A stretch of DNA of 64,000 nucleotides from positions 2,250,001-2,314,000 of the forward strand of contig NZ_CP017305.1 of the NCBI RefSeq assembly GCF_001747405.1, written 5' to 3'. Origin of the DNA: Chlorobaculum limnaeum (GTDB taxonomy: Bacteria; Bacteroidota; Chlorobiia; Chlorobiales; Chlorobiaceae). A program made the position numbers and the translations under genes. The notes under the pieces were generated by a model. The model made no database searches, was not told the DNA's origin, and saw only the letters and a program-made list of their open reading frames with translations. Shown here in pieces: positions 1 through 8,309 of this stretch. How positions within the stretch are numbered: the stretch's first letter is position 1; the number at the start of each line of letters is the position of its first letter.

Positions 1-1
1 C

Positions 2-547
2 CTGCTCTTCCAGGGCGACGAGCGCTACGTGCCGCCGAGCCACCCCGACAGCAACTACGGCATGGCCCGCGAAACGCTCTTACGCCAGGTCTGCGTAAAA
101 CCGGCGAACATCCACCGGATGCCAACCGAATCAGGCAATCCGGCAGAGGACGCCCGCCGCTACGAATCGCTGCTCCGGGGCCTGTTCCGCAAACGCGGCA
201 GTGACGAAACCGCCCCGCCCTCGTTCGACCTCATCCTCCTCGGCCTCGGCGACGACGGCCACACCGCCTCGCTGATGCCCGGCGACAGGAAAGCGCTCGA
301 CGAAAAAGAGCACTGGGTCATCGCCGTCAACGCCCCAAACGGCAAACCACCCGGAACGAGGCTGACGCTGACGCTGCCCGTCATCAACGAAGCCGCCAAC
401 GTGCTCTTCCTCATCCCGTCGTCCCGCTACGACCTCGCCCGAAGCATCAGCAACAGCGAAAAGCCGGAGCTACCGGCGGGAATGGTGAAGCCGTGGCGTG
501 GCGATGTGTGGTGGTTTGTGGAGGGGGAGGGAAGGATTCAGCCATAG
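2..547 (+). CDS. pgl: 6-phosphogluconolactonase, 5'-truncated by window edge
   Basis: Hydrolyses 6-phosphogluconolactone in the oxidative pentose phosphate pathway. The frame is open from base 2; the in-frame GTG at 29 is internal, because upstream codons give GDERYVP followed by SNYG, the family's conserved DERxVP...SN signature. The segment LGLGDDGHTASLMPG is the second family signature, and the C-terminus (VKPWRGDVWWFVEGEG) is complete. The gene start lies outside the window. Next to it are zwf and gnd on the opposite strand, so the three oxidative pentose phosphate steps are grouped. Confidence 0.9.
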   Translation: MLFQGDERYVPPSHPDSNYGMARETLLRQVCVKPANIHRMPTESGNPAEDARRYESLLRGLFRKRGSDETAPPSFDLILLGLGDDGHTASLMPGDRKALDEKEHWVIAVNAPNGKPPGTRLTLTLPVINEAANVLFLIPSSRYDLARSISNSEKPELPAGMVKPWRGDVWWFVEGEGRIQP

Positions 548-619
548 CGCAATCCGATTCCGTAAATAATTCTCATATAAAGAAACAACTTATCGAAAAT
601 CATATTCATAGTTAACAGA

Positions 620-1248
620 ATGAAATTATACAAATACAAGTCTTTGCAGGGCGATGGTTTATTACATGCTCTCGAGATGATAGTCAACAGAAGGATTTAC
701 CTTTCCACCTGTGATAAAATGAATGATCCGGAGGAAGGAAACTGGGAAATCAAGCAAAGAAATAAACAATATTTAGCCATAGCTGAAAAGGCACTAAAAG
801 TCATTGAAAGTCAAAAATTCACATGTTTCACAAAATCAGCAACCGAGCCTTTACTATGGGCGCATTATGCGGGCGGATTCAGCGGAATTGCTTTCGAATA
901 TGAATTGAATGAGAAAGAATATGATATTAGAATTGTCGATTATACAGGAAAAGCTTGTGTAACCCTTGAACAATTACAACAAATTGCTGACGGCATAAAT
1001 CCTCCTCAAGATTTTGGAATATTAAAGTCAAAGGCAAAATGTTGGAAATATGAGGATGAATACAGGCTTTTTGGGTCAAAAAAAACGATGAGCATTACCT
1101 GAATAATATTATACCTAAATCAATAATATTTGGACCTTACGACTCAATTCATTATGACATTCTTGAAGATATATCAAGAAAGTACGACATTCCAATATCA
1201 CATCTAAACAAAGATGAAGAAGATAAATACTGTATTGAAAAATTATAA
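620..1248 (+). pseudogene. DUF2971 family protein, frameshifted in an A8 run
   Basis: The first 160 codons give a DUF2971-like protein (MKLYKYKSL start, CFTKS..PLLWAHYAGGFSGIAFEY core, KCWKYEDEYRLF). The frame then hits TGA at 1100-1102. The missing C-terminus (IIPKSIIFGPYDS..., ending at TAA 1246-1248) continues in the -1 frame. The frames meet at the eight-A run near 1078-1085, and nine A residues would restore one 209-residue protein. This could be a mutation, slippage or a sequencing error. The gene is AT-rich unlike its neighbours, suggesting horizontal acquisition. The biochemical role of DUF2971 is not known to me. Confidence 0.65.
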
Positions 1249-1317
1249 TGCAAACATGAATAATTATTATTACGGAAAATAAAATCATTCACTCTCTTCA
1301 GCAATAATCTCTGATCT

Positions 1318-1436
1318 TGTCATTCTGAAGCCGATTTGTCGGCTGAAGAATCCAGAAAAGTTACGTAAGACGATGAAAATTAGTCGGCTATCGCTATTCA
1401 CCGAAAACTGGATTCTTCACTTCGTTCAGAATGACA
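1318..1436. repeat. Dispersed palindromic repeat, TGTCATTCTGA type (copy 1)
   Basis: The ends TGTCATTCTGA and TCAGAATGACA are exact inverted repeats, and inside them GAAGAATCCAG pairs with CTGGATTCTTC. A closely similar copy lies at 26672-26790. The element holds no coding sequence. It fits a small non-autonomous REP-like or MITE-like element. Confidence 0.75.
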
Positions 1437-1466
1437 GACGCCTGCGATAGTATCCCCGACACGAAT

Positions 1467-1492
1467 AGGGGCGGACACGTAGGTCCGCCCCT
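1467..1492. repeat. Short GC-rich palindrome (AGGGGCGGAC...GTCCGCCCCT)
   Basis: A perfect 10-bp stem around a short loop. Related palindromes occur at 57931-57954 and 62528-62551, so this is a dispersed intergenic family that could also act as a transcription terminator stem. Confidence 0.6.
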
Positions 1493-1503
1493 ACAGTATA
1501 GTC

Positions 1504-1684
1504 AATCCATCCCCCCACCAATCTCACCCGTAAATCCGCGACGACTCCGCCCCCAGCTATGGACGGGATATTGCTCCGGAGCCTGTCCATCAATTGAATC
1601 TTTCAGGCTGTCGATGATGGCCCAGGAGTGTTCGACGCTGTCTTTGCGGACGAAGTTCATCTGGTTGCCTTCGATGGCGTCGAG
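1504..1684 (-). pseudogene. Duplicated 3' end of zwf (gene fragment)
   Basis: About 180 bp closely match the end of the complete zwf gene at about 2899-3090. Read on the minus strand they give [26 protein letters not shown] and DGQAPE.YPVHSWG, as in zwf. A small deletion shifts the frame just before the original stop. Nothing upstream of this C-terminal piece is present, so it cannot make an enzyme. Base 1691 onward (AAAGAGGCTGTCTCAGAAGC) resembles an insertion-sequence end and abuts the break. Confidence 0.85.
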
Positions 1685-1787
1685 TACAAGAAAGAGGCTG
1701 TCTCAGAAGCAAAATCAAGACATATTTTGGCATCAGTTCTTCTTCATTACTACGGCAATAATAAATCGCAAAAGCCAGCACAGCAAG

Positions 1788-2035
1788 AAATTGGGCTAAA
1801 GCCCTGATTTATTATTCTTTATCTGGATACCCCGGACTGAAGTCCAGGGCAATTTTTTAAGAGTTTTAATGGTCGGAGCAATAACTTCGATTCCCATATT
1901 CAGGCGGGATTCATCCCGCCGGACATTTCGGCTTTGGTATTCATGTTGCCCCGGACTTCAGTCCGGGGAAGAAAGAGCCTCTCCTCCTCATGGGCTTCAG
2001 CCCAATTTCTTATATTTCAACTTAATCGGAAGACA
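1788..2035. repeat. Cluster of REP-like palindromes upstream of the Y1 transposase
   Basis: Contains GGGCTAAAGCCC, CCCCGGACTGAAGTCC, GGCGGGATTCATCCCGCC, CCCCGGACTTCAGTCCGGGG and GGGCTTCAGCCC. The same ~100-150 bp unit (GGGCTTTAGCCC linked by an AT-rich stretch to CCCCGGACTTCAGTCCGGGG, ending CTCTTAA...CCGGAGTAA) recurs near 2.7, 8.1, 16.0, 17.1, 26.4 and 52.7 kb. With the zwf fragment and the palindromes to its left, this accounts for the gene-free stretch 1249-2060. Confidence 0.8.
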
Positions 2036-2060
2036 TCAACCCCAGCAATCTCTGCCCAAA

Positions 2061-2492
2061 ATGCCATTTATCAAAATCTGGATTCATTGCGTCTGGGCGA
2101 CAAAAAACCGCTCCGCAATTATGGATCATGACGTTCGCACAAACCTCTTCAGCCACATCGCAAACTATGCCGGTAATCAGGGCATTTTTATCGATAGGAT
2201 TAACGGAAGCAACGACCATGTCCATCTCCTGATCTCTCTTGGTTCCAATCAGAATATTGCCAGTGTCATTCAGACCATCAAGGGAGAATCATCGTGCTGG
2301 ATGAACAAAAGCGGTATGCTCCCTTTCCGGTTCGCTTGGCAGGATGATTATTTCGCCGTTTCCGTCAGTGAATCACAGCTCGACACGGTTCGTGCTTATA
2401 TCGATGCTCAGGTTGAACATCACAGAGTGAAAACCTTTGCCGACGAGTATCAGGAGTTCATTGAGAAATTTGGATTTGCTGACAGGTTCTGA
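2061..2492 (+). CDS. REP-associated tyrosine transposase (IS200/IS605-like Y1, TnpA_REP)
   Basis: A 143-residue HUH-type single-strand transposase. The metal-binding HxH motif is H53-V-H55 (NDHVHLL). The candidate catalytic tyrosine is Y113 in RAYIDAQ, followed by the usual HHR..TF..EY..FIEKFG tail. The ATG at 2061 was chosen because an open frame upstream (from about 1869) runs through repeat sequence. The gene is intact and bracketed by GGGCTTCAGCCC-type hairpins at about 1993 and 2513 in opposite orientation, the arrangement expected of a RAYT that processes REP palindromes. No TnpB partner is present. Confidence 0.85.
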   Translation: MPFIKIWIHCVWATKNRSAIMDHDVRTNLFSHIANYAGNQGIFIDRINGSNDHVHLLISLGSNQNIASVIQTIKGESSCWMNKSGMLPFRFAWQDDYFAVSVSESQLDTVRAYIDAQVEHHRVKTFADEYQEFIEKFGFADRF

Positions 2493-2507
2493 ATGATTGC
2501 GAGATAT

Positions 2508-2890
2508 GAAAAAATTGGGCTGAAGCCCGGTATTTTTTTTGTCGCGTAGTCCCCGGCTTGAAAGCCGGGGCAACTGAACGGCAACGGAAGAGTTGAATGT
2601 CCGTCGGGTTAAAACCCTCCTGAGTATAAGAAGCCGGGGCAATTGAACGACAATGGAAGAGTTGAATATCCATCGTCCCGACATGTCGGGACTCCTGAGT
2701 GTAAGAAGCCGGGACAATTATTGCTCCGGCCATTAAACCTCTTAAAGAATTGCCCCGGACTTCAGTCCGGGGTATGCGGATAACACAAAATAAATCGGGG
2801 CTTTAGCCCAATTTCTTACAACGGCGACGATTGCGATTTTTTGTTGCCGGGGCAACTAAACGGCAATGTAAGAGATGAGTGTCTATGACA
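2508..2890. repeat. Cluster of REP-like palindromes downstream of the Y1 transposase
   Basis: Fills the gene-free stretch between the transposase and zwf. Visible palindromes are GGGCTGAAGCCC, CCCCGGCTTGAAAGCCGGGG, CCCGACATGTCGGG, CCCCGGACTTCAGTCCGGGG and GGGCTTTAGCCC. The unit GGGCAA.TGAACG.CAA.GGAAGAGTTGAAT occurs twice in tandem (about 2570 and 2637). No coding sequence is supportable here. Confidence 0.75.
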
Positions 2891-2923
2891 GAATATTCAA
2901 CCCATCAAGCCCCCCACCATCGT

Positions 2924-4360
2924 TCACCCGTAAATCCGCGATGATTCCGGCCCCCAGCTATGCACCGGATACAGCTCCGGGGCTTGTCCGTCAATTGCAT
3001 TTTTCAGGCTGTCGATGATGGCCCAGGAGTGTTCGACGCTGTCTTTGCGGATGAAGTTCATCTGGTTGCCTTCGATGGCGTCGAGCAGCAAACGGTGGTA
3101 GGGCGTGAGGCCCTCGCCCTGGAAGGTTCCCCGGTAGTCGAACTTCATGAAGACCGGATCGGTGATCATCTGCTCGCCGGGTCGTTTCGCGCCGAAGCGG
3201 ATGGCGACCGTCTCGTCGGGCTGGATGCCGAGCACCACCTGGTTCGGCGTGCTGCACGCCGCGCCGCCGGACGGACCGTAGTAGTTCTGCGGCGGGCAGC
3301 GGAAAGTAATCACGATTTCGGTCACGCTCTTCGCAAGATTCTTGCCCGCCTTCATGTAAAACGGCACGCCCGACCAGCGCCAGTTATCGATGTGAAACTT
3401 CACGGCTGCGAAGGTCTCAACCTTCGAGTCCGGCGCGACCCCCTTTTCAGCGACGTACCCCTCGTACTGGCCGATCACCACAGAGTCGCGCACCGAGTCG
3501 ATATTGAAGCGGCGCACGGAGCGCAGGATTTTCGCCTTCTCGTCGCGGATCGAGTCGGCGTCGAGATCGACCGGCGGCTCCATCGCGATGGCCGCGAGCA
3601 ACTGCAAGCCGTGGTTCTGGATGATGTCCCTCAAGAGACCCGCCTCCTCGTAGTACGCGCCGCGCCCCCGGATGCCGAAATCCTCGGCGATGGTGATCAT
3701 CACCTGCGCGATGTACTGCCGGTTCCAGAGCGGCTCGAAGATGCCGTTCGAGAAGCGGAACACCATGATATTCTGCACCGGCTCCTTGCCGAGGTAGTGG
3801 TCGATGCGGTACACCTGCCGCTCCTCGAACACCTCGTCGATGACGCGGTTCAGCTCGCGGGCGCTTTCGAGATCGTGGCCGTACGGCTTTTCGGCGATGA
3901 GCTTGCGCCACCCGGTGCACGACTGTTCACGTCCGCCCAGCCCGGCAGCACCGAGATTGCGCACCACAACGGGCGCGAGGCTCGGAGGTATCGACAGGTA
4001 AAACATGAGGTTACGGCAGGTGCGCCCGTTACCCTCGTCGCTCATGATCTGGTCGCGCAGCCTCGCGTAGCCCGCCGGATCGTCGAGATCGACGCGGGCA
4101 TAGAAGAGACGGAGGCAGAAGGAATCGAGCCGCGCTGCATCAGCGGCGGCTTCGGGCGAGTGCTCCAGCAGGCGACTGCGGACGAACGCGCGGAACTCCT
4201 CGTGGCTCTGCTCCTGCCGCCCGACGCCGATCAGCCGGAAGTTCTCCGGCATGTGCCCCCATCGTGCAAGCTGGAAGATCGACGGGAAGAGCTTGCGCGA
4301 GGCCAGGTCGCTGCTCGCGCCGAAGATGACGATGGTGAAGTTTTCAAGTGTGCCGCTCAT
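2924..4360 (-). CDS. zwf: Glucose-6-phosphate 1-dehydrogenase
   Basis: Oxidises glucose-6-phosphate to 6-phosphogluconolactone with reduction of NADP+ (first oxidative pentose phosphate step, cytosolic). It has 478 residues, normal for the family. The dinucleotide-binding segment GASSDLA.RKL is at residues 14-23, EKPYGHD at 157-163, and the active-site signature [10 protein letters not shown] at 185-194 contains the catalytic His. The start ATG overlaps the stop of gnd by 4 bp (ATGA), indicating translational coupling. A duplicated fragment of its 3' end lies at 1504-1684. Confidence 0.95.
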   Translation of the reverse strand: MSGTLENFTIVIFGASSDLASRKLFPSIFQLARWGHMPENFRLIGVGRQEQSHEEFRAFVRSRLLEHSPEAAADAARLDSFCLRLFYARVDLDDPAGYARLRDQIMSDEGNGRTCRNLMFYLSIPPSLAPVVVRNLGAAGLGGREQSCTGWRKLIAEKPYGHDLESARELNRVIDEVFEERQVYRIDHYLGKEPVQNIMVFRFSNGIFEPLWNRQYIAQVMITIAEDFGIRGRGAYYEEAGLLRDIIQNHGLQLLAAIAMEPPVDLDADSIRDEKAKILRSVRRFNIDSVRDSVVIGQYEGYVAEKGVAPDSKVETFAAVKFHIDNWRWSGVPFYMKAGKNLAKSVTEIVITFRCPPQNYYGPSGGAACSTPNQVVLGIQPDETVAIRFGAKRPGEQMITDPVFMKFDYRGTFQGEGLTPYHRLLLDAIEGNQMNFIRKDSVEHSWAIIDSLKNAIDGQAPELYPVHSWGPESSRIYG

Positions 4361-5274
4361 GCTTTCTCCTCCCCGGATTCCGGCGACTGAACCGCGTGGC
4401 CGCCGAAACCGTGGCGCAACGCCGCGACCACCTTGTCCAAAAAATTCTCCTCGCTCTGCGACCTGAAACGCTCGAAAAGCGCCCCGGAGATGATCGGCAC
4501 GGCGACGCCGAGTTCCACGGCGGCCTCGACCGTCCAGCGCCCTTCGCCCGAATCGGCCACCTTGCCGCCGAGCCAGCCGAGATCTCCGTCCCTGGCAAAC
4601 GCCTTTTCGGCCAGCTCCATGAGCCAGCCGCGAATCACCGAGCCGTTCGACCAGACCCGAGCCACCGTCTCGTTGTCGAGGTCGTAGCCGCTGGCGCGAA
4701 GCAGGTCGAACCCTTCGCCAATCGCCTGCATCATGCCGTACTCGATGCCGTTGTGCACCATCTTCACGAAGTGGCCGGAGCCGGAAGCGCCCATGTAGCC
4801 ATAGCCGTTTGGCACGCAGAGGTCGCGCACCATCGGCTCGACAACCGCGTACGCCTCACGCTCGCCCCCCGCCATCATGCACGCCCCGTGGCGAGCGCCA
4901 TCGAGGCCACCGCTGGTCCCGACGTCGAGCAGGCGGATGCCCTGCTGGCGAAGCTTCTCCGCGCGGGCGACAGTATCGGTATAGCGCGAATTGCCGCCAT
5001 CGATGACGATGTCGCCCACCTTCAGGAACGGCGCGAGTCCGTCAATCACCGCATCGACGGGTCGCCCGGCAGGAACCATCATCCACACCACGCGCGGCGC
5101 ATCGAGTTCGCCAACGAGATGCTGCAACGAACTGGCCGCCGTCGCGCCTTTGGCCGCAATCGATGCAACTGCCTCCGCCGAAACATCATACGCCACCACC
5201 TCGTGCCCAAGATCGAGCAGATGCTCGACCATATTGAACCCCATCTTGCCAAGACCGATGAATCCTATCTTCAT
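4357..5274 (-). CDS. gnd: 6-phosphogluconate dehydrogenase, short (YqeC/GndA-like) form
   Basis: Oxidative decarboxylation of 6-phosphogluconate to ribulose-5-phosphate. The 305-residue protein is the short form, not the ~470-residue classical enzyme; short forms are often NAD-preferring. The N-terminal Rossmann motif is GLGKMG (7-12), followed by DGGNS and the substrate-site segment [15 protein letters not shown]. The start at 5274 is preferred over an upstream in-frame codon because AAGGAGA lies just upstream of this ATG. It is first in a two-gene operon with zwf (4-bp overlap). Confidence 0.9.
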   Translation of the reverse strand: MKIGFIGLGKMGFNMVEHLLDLGHEVVAYDVSAEAVASIAAKGATAASSLQHLVGELDAPRVVWMMVPAGRPVDAVIDGLAPFLKVGDIVIDGGNSRYTDTVARAEKLRQQGIRLLDVGTSGGLDGARHGACMMAGGEREAYAVVEPMVRDLCVPNGYGYMGASGSGHFVKMVHNGIEYGMMQAIGEGFDLLRASGYDLDNETVARVWSNGSVIRGWLMELAEKAFARDGDLGWLGGKVADSGEGRWTVEAAVELGVAVPIISGALFERFRSQSEENFLDKVVAALRHGFGGHAVQSPESGEEKA

Positions 5275-5580
5275 ATGAAATCTCCTTTTTGGCAGATAGT
5301 ACGATCCCCGGCGCCTATTGGTTCCGGAGCTATTCGATCGATTACAGCAACTTAAGCTGTTGATCTTTGGCAGGGGCAAGCCCCCCTTGGCTGCCCGATG
5401 TCACCAATGTGTGTACCCACATCCCGTAGAGGCAGCCCGCGAACCGACCCTGCAAATCCACGCACCTCCGGTAATCGATCCCGATTTCGATCTCTTGAAA
5501 ACATTTGCATCTGACATCGCTATTCCTGAGATTGTGCTTTGAGCATTCATAACCGTCAGGCGTTCAGTAACCAGGCATCG

Positions 5581-7014
5581 ATGGGCAGTGAAATAACAAA
5601 AACAGAGTTCAGCGCGGAGGATTTCCGGCAGTTTCAGCAGAACCTTCGAAAGGAGACTCGACTGCTGATGGAGTGGTTCGCCGCCGATGCGTTCGAGAAG
5701 CACGAGGTGATGTGCGGCATCGAACTCGAAGGGTGGCTCGTGGACAGCGATTGCACACCGGCGGCGCGGAACGACGAGTTCCTCGCGCGGGTGAACGATC
5801 CACTCGTGGTGGCGGAGTTGTCGAAATACAACTTCGAACTCAACGTCCCGCCCCATCCGCTGAACCGCCAGCTGCCGGAGTTCCTGCGAACGCAGCTTCA
5901 GACGCTCCTCGAAAGCTGCTCCCGCCACGCCCGCGAGATGGGATGCCAGACCATCTTTACCGGCATTCTGCCCACCTTGCAGGACCGGATGCTCACGCTC
6001 GAAAGCATGTCGTCGATGCAGCGGTTTCACGCACTGAACCGTGAAATCCTGAAATCCCGGTCGCTCCATCCGCTCAAGATTCATATCGAGGGCGCCAGCG
6101 AACGGCTGGAGGTGGTGCACCGCGACGTCATGGCCGAGGCGGCGACCACTTCGCTGCAAATCCATTTCCAGGTTCCGCTGAGCAAAGCCGCCGCTTTTTA
6201 CAATGTCGCGCATGTGCTCTCGGCTCCGATGGCCGCGCTCTCGGCCAACTCGCCATTCCTCTTCGGGCGCGAGCTGTGGGACGAGACCCGCATTCCGCTC
6301 TTCGAGCAGGCGGTGAACACGCCGTCGTTCGTCGATCCCGCCGGAAGGCCGGTGTCGCGCGTCACCTTCGGGCACGATTACGTGCGCGAGTCGCTCCGGG
6401 AGGTGTTCCTCGAAAATCTCGACGGATTTCCGGTGCTGCTGCCGGTGCTCTTCGACCACGATTACGCCATGATGCACCACCTGCGGCTGCACAACGGCAC
6501 CATCTGGCGCTGGAACCGGCCACTGATCGGCTTCGGCGACGATGGCCGCCCGCATCTGCGCATCGAGCACCGCGTTCCGGCGGCGGGGCCGTCGATTCCC
6601 GACATGGTTGCCAATATCCTCTTTTTCTATGGCGCGATACTCCATCTGCAACCGGAAGTTCCGCAGGCCGAGCTGACGTTCGAAGAGGCGCGGGCCAATT
6701 TTTACGCCGCCGCCCGCTCCGGCCTCGACGCGCAAGTCAGATGGACGTCGGGCGACTCGATGCCGGTCGAGACGCTCATTTTGCAGCACCTGATCCCCGG
6801 CGCGATTCTGGCGCTCGCCGCGGCTGGATTCAGAAGCAGCGACCTGCGCTACTACCTCGTCGATATTCTGGCGCAGCGGGTAGCTTCGCGCCGCAACGGC
6901 GCATGGTGGCAGAAGGCCTTCATCAAAAAGCACGGCCCCGACTTCCGGGCGCTGACGCAGGCGTACCTCGAAAACCAGCGCCGCGACACTCCCGTCCACG
7001 AATGGAGCCTCTGA
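5581..7014 (+). CDS. Glutamate-cysteine ligase family (GCS2-like) amidoligase
   Basis: A protein of ~477 residues resembling the GCS2/glutamate-cysteine ligase fold, which forms an amide bond from ATP, a glutamyl carboxylate and an amine. Supporting segments are GIELEGWLVD near the N-terminus (acidic metal-site residues), KYNFELNVPP, TSLQIHFQVP, SANSPFLFG and HLRIEHRVPAAGPS. The ATG at 5581 is chosen; a TTG at 5539 is also possible. The next gene, an AstE/AspA-like zinc hydrolase, overlaps it by 13 bp. Amidoligase plus M14-type hydrolase pairs suggest making and trimming a glutamate-linked small molecule or peptide. The actual substrate is unknown, and true glutathione synthesis is not implied. 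Confidence 0.75.
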   Translation: MGSEITKTEFSAEDFRQFQQNLRKETRLLMEWFAADAFEKHEVMCGIELEGWLVDSDCTPAARNDEFLARVNDPLVVAELSKYNFELNVPPHPLNRQLPEFLRTQLQTLLESCSRHAREMGCQTIFTGILPTLQDRMLTLESMSSMQRFHALNREILKSRSLHPLKIHIEGASERLEVVHRDVMAEAATTSLQIHFQVPLSKAAAFYNVAHVLSAPMAALSANSPFLFGRELWDETRIPLFEQAVNTPSFVDPAGRPVSRVTFGHDYVRESLREVFLENLDGFPVLLPVLFDHDYAMMHHLRLHNGTIWRWNRPLIGFGDDGRPHLRIEHRVPAAGPSIPDMVANILFFYGAILHLQPEVPQAELTFEEARANFYAAARSGLDAQVRWTSGDSMPVETLILQHLIPGAILALAAAGFRSSDLRYYLVDILAQRVASRRNGAWWQKAFIKKHGPDFRALTQAYLENQRRDTPVHEWSL

Positions 7015-8063
7015 GCCACCTCCCCGTTCCGGCGCTCCACCGCTTCGAGCGCCTGCCTGACGGCTTCACCGACGCGCCGGTCGAGCGGCTCGGCGACATC
7101 CTGCCCGGGCCGTCGCTCATCCGCATTGAGGGCGAGCCGGGGCCGCCGCTCTTCGTATCGATCCTCCTGCATGGCAACGAGACCACCGGCTTCGACGCCA
7201 TGCAACGGCTGCTGGCGGGATACGACGCGCCACGCCGCCTCTTGCCGAGGCCGATGCTGCTCTTCGTGGGCAACGTCGCCGCCGCCGGGCGCGGACTGCG
7301 CAAGCTCGACGGGCAAGCCGACTACAACCGCATCTGGCATGACGAGCGATTTCCGGAGCACCGGCTGGCGCGGGAGGTGCTGGAGGAGGTCACGAGAGCC
7401 ACGCCGCTCGCCGCCATCGACCTGCACAACAACACGGGCAAAAACCCGCACTATGGCTGCGTCAACCGGCTCGACGACGCCACGCTCAGCCTGGCGCGGC
7501 GATTCAGCAGAACCATCGTCTGGTTCACCGAGCCGCACGAGGTGATCTCGATCGCGCTGTCGCGCATCTGCCCCTCGGTGACGCTCGAATGCGGCGTGTC
7601 GGGCAACACCGCCGGGACGAGCCATGTGGAGAACTACCTTCGCCACTGCCTCGAACTGCCCGCCGAAACGCTCTTCACGCCGCCGCCAAACCACCTCAGC
7701 GACCTGTTCCACACCACGGCGCGGATCATCGTGCGCGAGGGCACGAGCGTGGAGTTCGGCGCGGGCGCACAGAGCGCGGATATCTGCCTGCGCGAAGACC
7801 TCGAAAGCCTCAACTTCGAGCGAGTGCCCGAAGGCGCGGAACTGGGATGCTTCCGCAATGGCGCGCTGCCGCTCGTGGTGATCGACAACGAGGAGCGTGA
7901 CGTCACCAGTCGCTACCTTCGCTTCAGCGAAGAGCGGATTTTCACCAAGCTGCCCATCGTCCCCTCGATGTTCACCCGCGACACGCGAGTCATCATGCAG
8001 GACTGCCTCGGCTACATCATGGAGCCGTACGAGGTGAAGCAGGAAAATGATTGCTCCGGCTAA
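7002..8063 (+). CDS. Succinylglutamate desuccinylase/aspartoacylase family zinc hydrolase (M14-like)
   Basis: A 353-residue protein with the AstE/AspA zinc-binding pattern: H57 and E60 in LLHGNETTG and H142 in IDLHNNTG. Family members cleave N-acyl or amide bonds of amino acids. The ATG at 7002 lies inside the preceding amidoligase gene (13-bp overlap), so the two are translationally coupled. The last residues (DCSG-stop) are encoded by the beginning of a dispersed palindromic repeat, so the native stop has been replaced by repeat sequence. Confidence 0.75.
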   Translation: MEPLSHLPVPALHRFERLPDGFTDAPVERLGDILPGPSLIRIEGEPGPPLFVSILLHGNETTGFDAMQRLLAGYDAPRRLLPRPMLLFVGNVAAAGRGLRKLDGQADYNRIWHDERFPEHRLAREVLEEVTRATPLAAIDLHNNTGKNPHYGCVNRLDDATLSLARRFSRTIVWFTEPHEVISIALSRICPSVTLECGVSGNTAGTSHVENYLRHCLELPAETLFTPPPNHLSDLFHTTARIIVREGTSVEFGAGAQSADICLREDLESLNFERVPEGAELGCFRNGALPLVVIDNEERDVTSRYLRFSEERIFTKLPIVPSMFTRDTRVIMQDCLGYIMEPYEVKQENDCSG

Positions 8064-8300
8064 AACTCTTGACAATTGCCCCGGACTTCAGTCCGGGGTA
8101 TGCGAATAAAGCTTAATAAATAAGGGCTTTAGCCCAATTTCTTACTGCGGTTCGTTGCCGGAGTAAGAAGCGGGTGGCCTTTTTTCATCGGGGTCGGAAC
8201 GGGCGCGAATCGAAATCGAAACCCCGGACTGAAGTCCGGGGCAATGGAAATGCAAGCGTTGAATGTCCGAAGGGTTGAAATCCTTCTGAATACCGAAGAT
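8050..8300. repeat. Dispersed palindromic repeats between the M14 gene and the glycosyltransferase
   Basis: One nearly full copy of the common unit (TTGCTCCGGC...CCCCGGACTTCAGTCCGGGG...GGGCTTTAGCCC...GCCGGAGTAAG) is followed by a partial copy with CCCCGGACTGAAGTCCGGGG near 8222 and the GTTGAATGTCCG tail motif. Both convergent genes end inside or next to it. Confidence 0.8.
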
Positions 8301-8309
8301 ATACTGCGT

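Noticed and set aside
1318-1500. CRISPR array
   Set aside because: The repeats are palindromic, few and not regularly spaced, and no cas genes are present.
2960-4390. Long open frame on the plus strand opposite zwf
   Set aside because: It is the antisense shadow of zwf, with no recognisable domain and a composition typical of GC-rich shadow frames.
6276-7001. Long open frame upstream of and in frame with the M14-like gene
   Set aside because: It overlaps the amidoligase gene in another frame; the M14 family N-terminus fits the ATG at 7002.
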